From NCBI GenBank assembly GCA_030601665.1, contig JAUWBP010000050.1:1-6882 (forward strand): a DNA stretch of 6,882 nucleotides, in the 5' to 3' direction. Positions 6,169 to 6,882 of this stretch are shown here, piece after piece. Numbering within the stretch: the stretch's first letter is position 1; each line of letters starts with the position of its first letter. The notes below the pieces were generated by a model. It ran no database searches. It saw nothing but the letters and a program-made list of their open reading frames with translations, and was not told the DNA's origin. Source of the DNA: Hadesarchaea archaeon (lineage in GTDB: Archaea; Hadarchaeota; Hadarchaeia; Hadarchaeales; Hadarchaeaceae). The position numbers and the translations under genes were made by a program.

Positions 6169-6193
6169 GGGGGTCGGGTAAGGGTTAGCCGGG
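6169..6193 (+). other. Four G-tracts, G-quadruplex-type motif
   Basis: The plus strand has G5, then TC, GGG, TAA, GGG, TTAGCC and GGG. This satisfies the usual pattern of four tracts of at least three G separated by loops of one to seven bases. It lies just past the stop of the minus-strand endonuclease gene, so the G-rich strand is the template and the transcript would be C-rich. Whether it folds or has any function is unknown. Confidence 0.4.
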
Positions 6194-6201
6194 AAGCCTC
6201 A

Positions 6202-6624
6202 TTATTCTCCTTCGAGCGCACCCATATGGATTGTTTCCCACCGTACTTTTCCTTGATCAATCACGAGCTTGAGCTTTCTTTCCATTTTGCTAAGGGTGGC
6301 AGTTTTACCTGTCTTGACATCGATAAATGTAACGCTTCTTGGATTTCCATCCTTGTATCCATCGAACACCACGTAGTCCACGGGCGAGCCAAGAAATCGC
6401 GCGTCGGCTGGCTCATGCTTGAACATCGGCAGGAGGGGAGCAAGCTGTTCGCCTATTCTCCCTTTAAGTGCAGCCCGGCTTCGCTCTAGGATTTCTTGCT
6501 TGATTTTTTCTCTGAACTCGGCCTTCCACCGCTCAAATTGTACAGCTAGTCGCTCTTTAAGGTAGACATAGCATAGGAGGATACCAATAAGGAGCCCGAA
6601 GATAAGTACGACTATCTCGATCAT
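6202..6624 (-). CDS. Membrane-anchored endonuclease, Holliday junction resolvase-like (COG4741)
   Basis: This 140-residue protein has an N-terminal hydrophobic helix (residues 3-21) followed by a basic amphipathic helix (about 23-55) and a small nuclease domain. GRIGEQLAPLLP (residues 55-66), DARFLGSPVDYVVFDG (74-89) and FIDVKTGK (100-107) match the family of predicted secreted endonucleases distantly related to archaeal Holliday junction resolvases. The likely metal and catalytic residues of the PD-(D/E)xK type are Glu59, Asp83 and Asp102-x-Lys104, all present. Although the family is often called secreted, the Lys and Arg immediately after the helix and the acidic N terminus favour a cytoplasmic nuclease domain by the positive-inside rule. 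ATG 6624 is preceded by GGGGTGAGTGA, a good ribosome site. Its substrate is unknown; a link to the neighbouring pilus genes is speculative because it is separated from the peptidase gene by about 240 bases. Confidence 0.85.
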   Translation of the reverse strand: MIEIVVLIFGLLIGILLCYVYLKERLAVQFERWKAEFREKIKQEILERSRAALKGRIGEQLAPLLPMFKHEPADARFLGSPVDYVVFDGYKDGNPRSVTFIDVKTGKTATLSKMERKLKLVIDQGKVRWETIHMGALEGE

Positions 6625-6665
6625 TCACTCACCCCTTTTATCAAATACCTTACAGTTCCCTAGAG

Positions 6666-6675
6666 TCTTTTAAAC
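6666..6675 (-). promoter_or_regulatory. Probable TATA box of the endonuclease gene
   Basis: Read on the minus strand the sequence is GTTTAAAAGA, a TATA-like box. A start about 25 bases downstream would fall near 6644, giving a leader of about 20 bases that contains the GGGGTGA ribosome site. A second A/T-rich patch lies at about 6637-6647 but is too close to the start codon to serve a transcript with this leader. Confidence 0.45.
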
Positions 6676-6742
6676 ATTAGATAAAAGCTGTTGCGATAGC
6701 CGAACCGAACATCGAACTAGGCCGAATAGGGGTGACTTATTA

Positions 6743-6766
6743 TTGTTTCGATTCAGGACGAAACAA
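6743..6766. repeat. 8-bp perfect inverted repeat (hairpin or operator-like)
   Basis: TTGTTTCG at 6743-6750 and CGAAACAA at 6759-6766 are perfect reverse complements separated by eight bases. GACTT (6734-6738) and AAGTC (6779-6783) form an additional outer pair around it. It lies about 120 bases upstream of the endonuclease start. It could be a structured RNA end or a dyad bound by a regulator; nothing in the sequence distinguishes these. Confidence 0.5.
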
Positions 6767-6823
6767 CTCCCTCCCCCGAAGTCCCAAAAGGGGCGCCAGG
6801 CGGAGTGGCAGTTAGCTAGAGGG

Positions 6824-6873
6824 CTTGTGATCCACGACTCGTGATCCAAGTTCGGCTCGTGATCCAAGCTCGG
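6824..6873. repeat. 18-bp tandem direct repeat
   Basis: Two adjacent 18-base units, 6838-6855 and 6856-6873, read CTCGTGATCCAAGTTCGG and the same with C for T at position 14. A shorter related unit (CTTGTGATCCACGA) precedes them at 6824-6837. A small palindrome, CACGA-C-TCGTG, sits at 6833-6843 where the first two units join. The array may continue past the end of the window. Confidence 0.7.
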
Positions 6874-6882
6874 TCTTTGCAA

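Larger units (their letters stand above)
5966..6201. other. Gene-free stretch between peptidase and endonuclease genes
   Basis: I find no convincing gene here. Short open frames exist on both strands but lack ribosome sites or family resemblance. The region holds an A/T-rich part around 6072-6090 and a G-rich part at 6169-6193, listed separately. The promoter of the peptidase gene must lie in it, but I see only a weak A/T-rich candidate around 5972-5985. Confidence 0.5.
6625..6882. other. Right-end region without a supported gene
   Basis: Beyond the endonuclease promoter I see no gene. A 70-codon minus-strand frame covering most of this stretch starts at a TTG at the window edge, has no ribosome site and consists partly of the translated tandem repeat, so I do not call it. 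The stretch contains an inverted repeat and a tandem repeat, listed separately. Confidence 0.5.

Noticed and set aside
6824..6873. The right-end repeat as the start of a CRISPR array
   Set aside because: Units are directly adjacent with no spacers of 30-40 bases, and the unit of 18 bases is too short.
6670..6882. A 70-codon minus-strand frame
   Set aside because: It starts at the window edge with TTG, includes the translated tandem repeat and overlaps the endonuclease promoter; no recognisable protein.

Overview
The window looks like part of an archaeal genome, most simply a euryarchaeal-type lineage; the exact group cannot be read from it. The reasons are: several secretion signals of the archaeal class III (prepilin) type, R-G before a hydrophobic segment with Q-x-S-x-E; a DUF2101 membrane protein, a family I know mainly from archaea such as Thermococcales and methanogens; a GxGD-type archaeal prepilin peptidase; an A/T-rich box of archaeal TATA type about 30 bases before the first pilin start; and starts preceded by GGTGA or GGAGG.

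Layout. Positions 1-372 (+) hold the 3' end of an EPSP-synthase-family gene whose active-site residues look substituted. A short gap (373-452) carries a TATA-like box. Positions 453-4362 (+) hold seven tightly packed pilin or minor-pilin genes, several with 4-base ATGA or GTGA overlaps. They are followed after 28 bases by a four-helix DUF2101 membrane protein (4391-5179). This looks like one operon of eight genes. On the opposite strand a prepilin peptidase (about 5159-5953) converges on it and overlaps its 3' end by 21 bases. After a gene-free stretch of about 240 bases comes a membrane-anchored endonuclease distantly related to Holliday junction resolvases (6202-6624, -). The right end (6625-6882) has no convincing gene but holds an inverted repeat and a short tandem repeat.

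How the parts fit. The seven pilin-like proteins share an N-terminal positive stretch, a Gly before the presumed cleavage point and a hydrophobic helix. The peptidase across the junction is the obvious enzyme to cut them. Three (at 453, 937 and 1826) have the canonical archaeal signal with Gln at +1 and Glu at +5. The other four (at 1404, 2224, 3179 and 3661) form a second set with Phe or Gln at +1 and Asp at +5 or +6, or no acid at all. The last gene, without an acid, resembles in position and logic the bacterial GspK-type tip pseudopilin. No assembly ATPase or TadC/PilC-like platform protein lies in the window, so those parts must be elsewhere. The DUF2101 protein is a candidate accessory factor by context only.

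The points most worth a second look are the two classes of pilin signal within one operon, the peptidase gene that has no ordinary start codon upstream of its first catalytic Asp, and the EPSP-synthase relative that lacks the usual substrate-binding residues.
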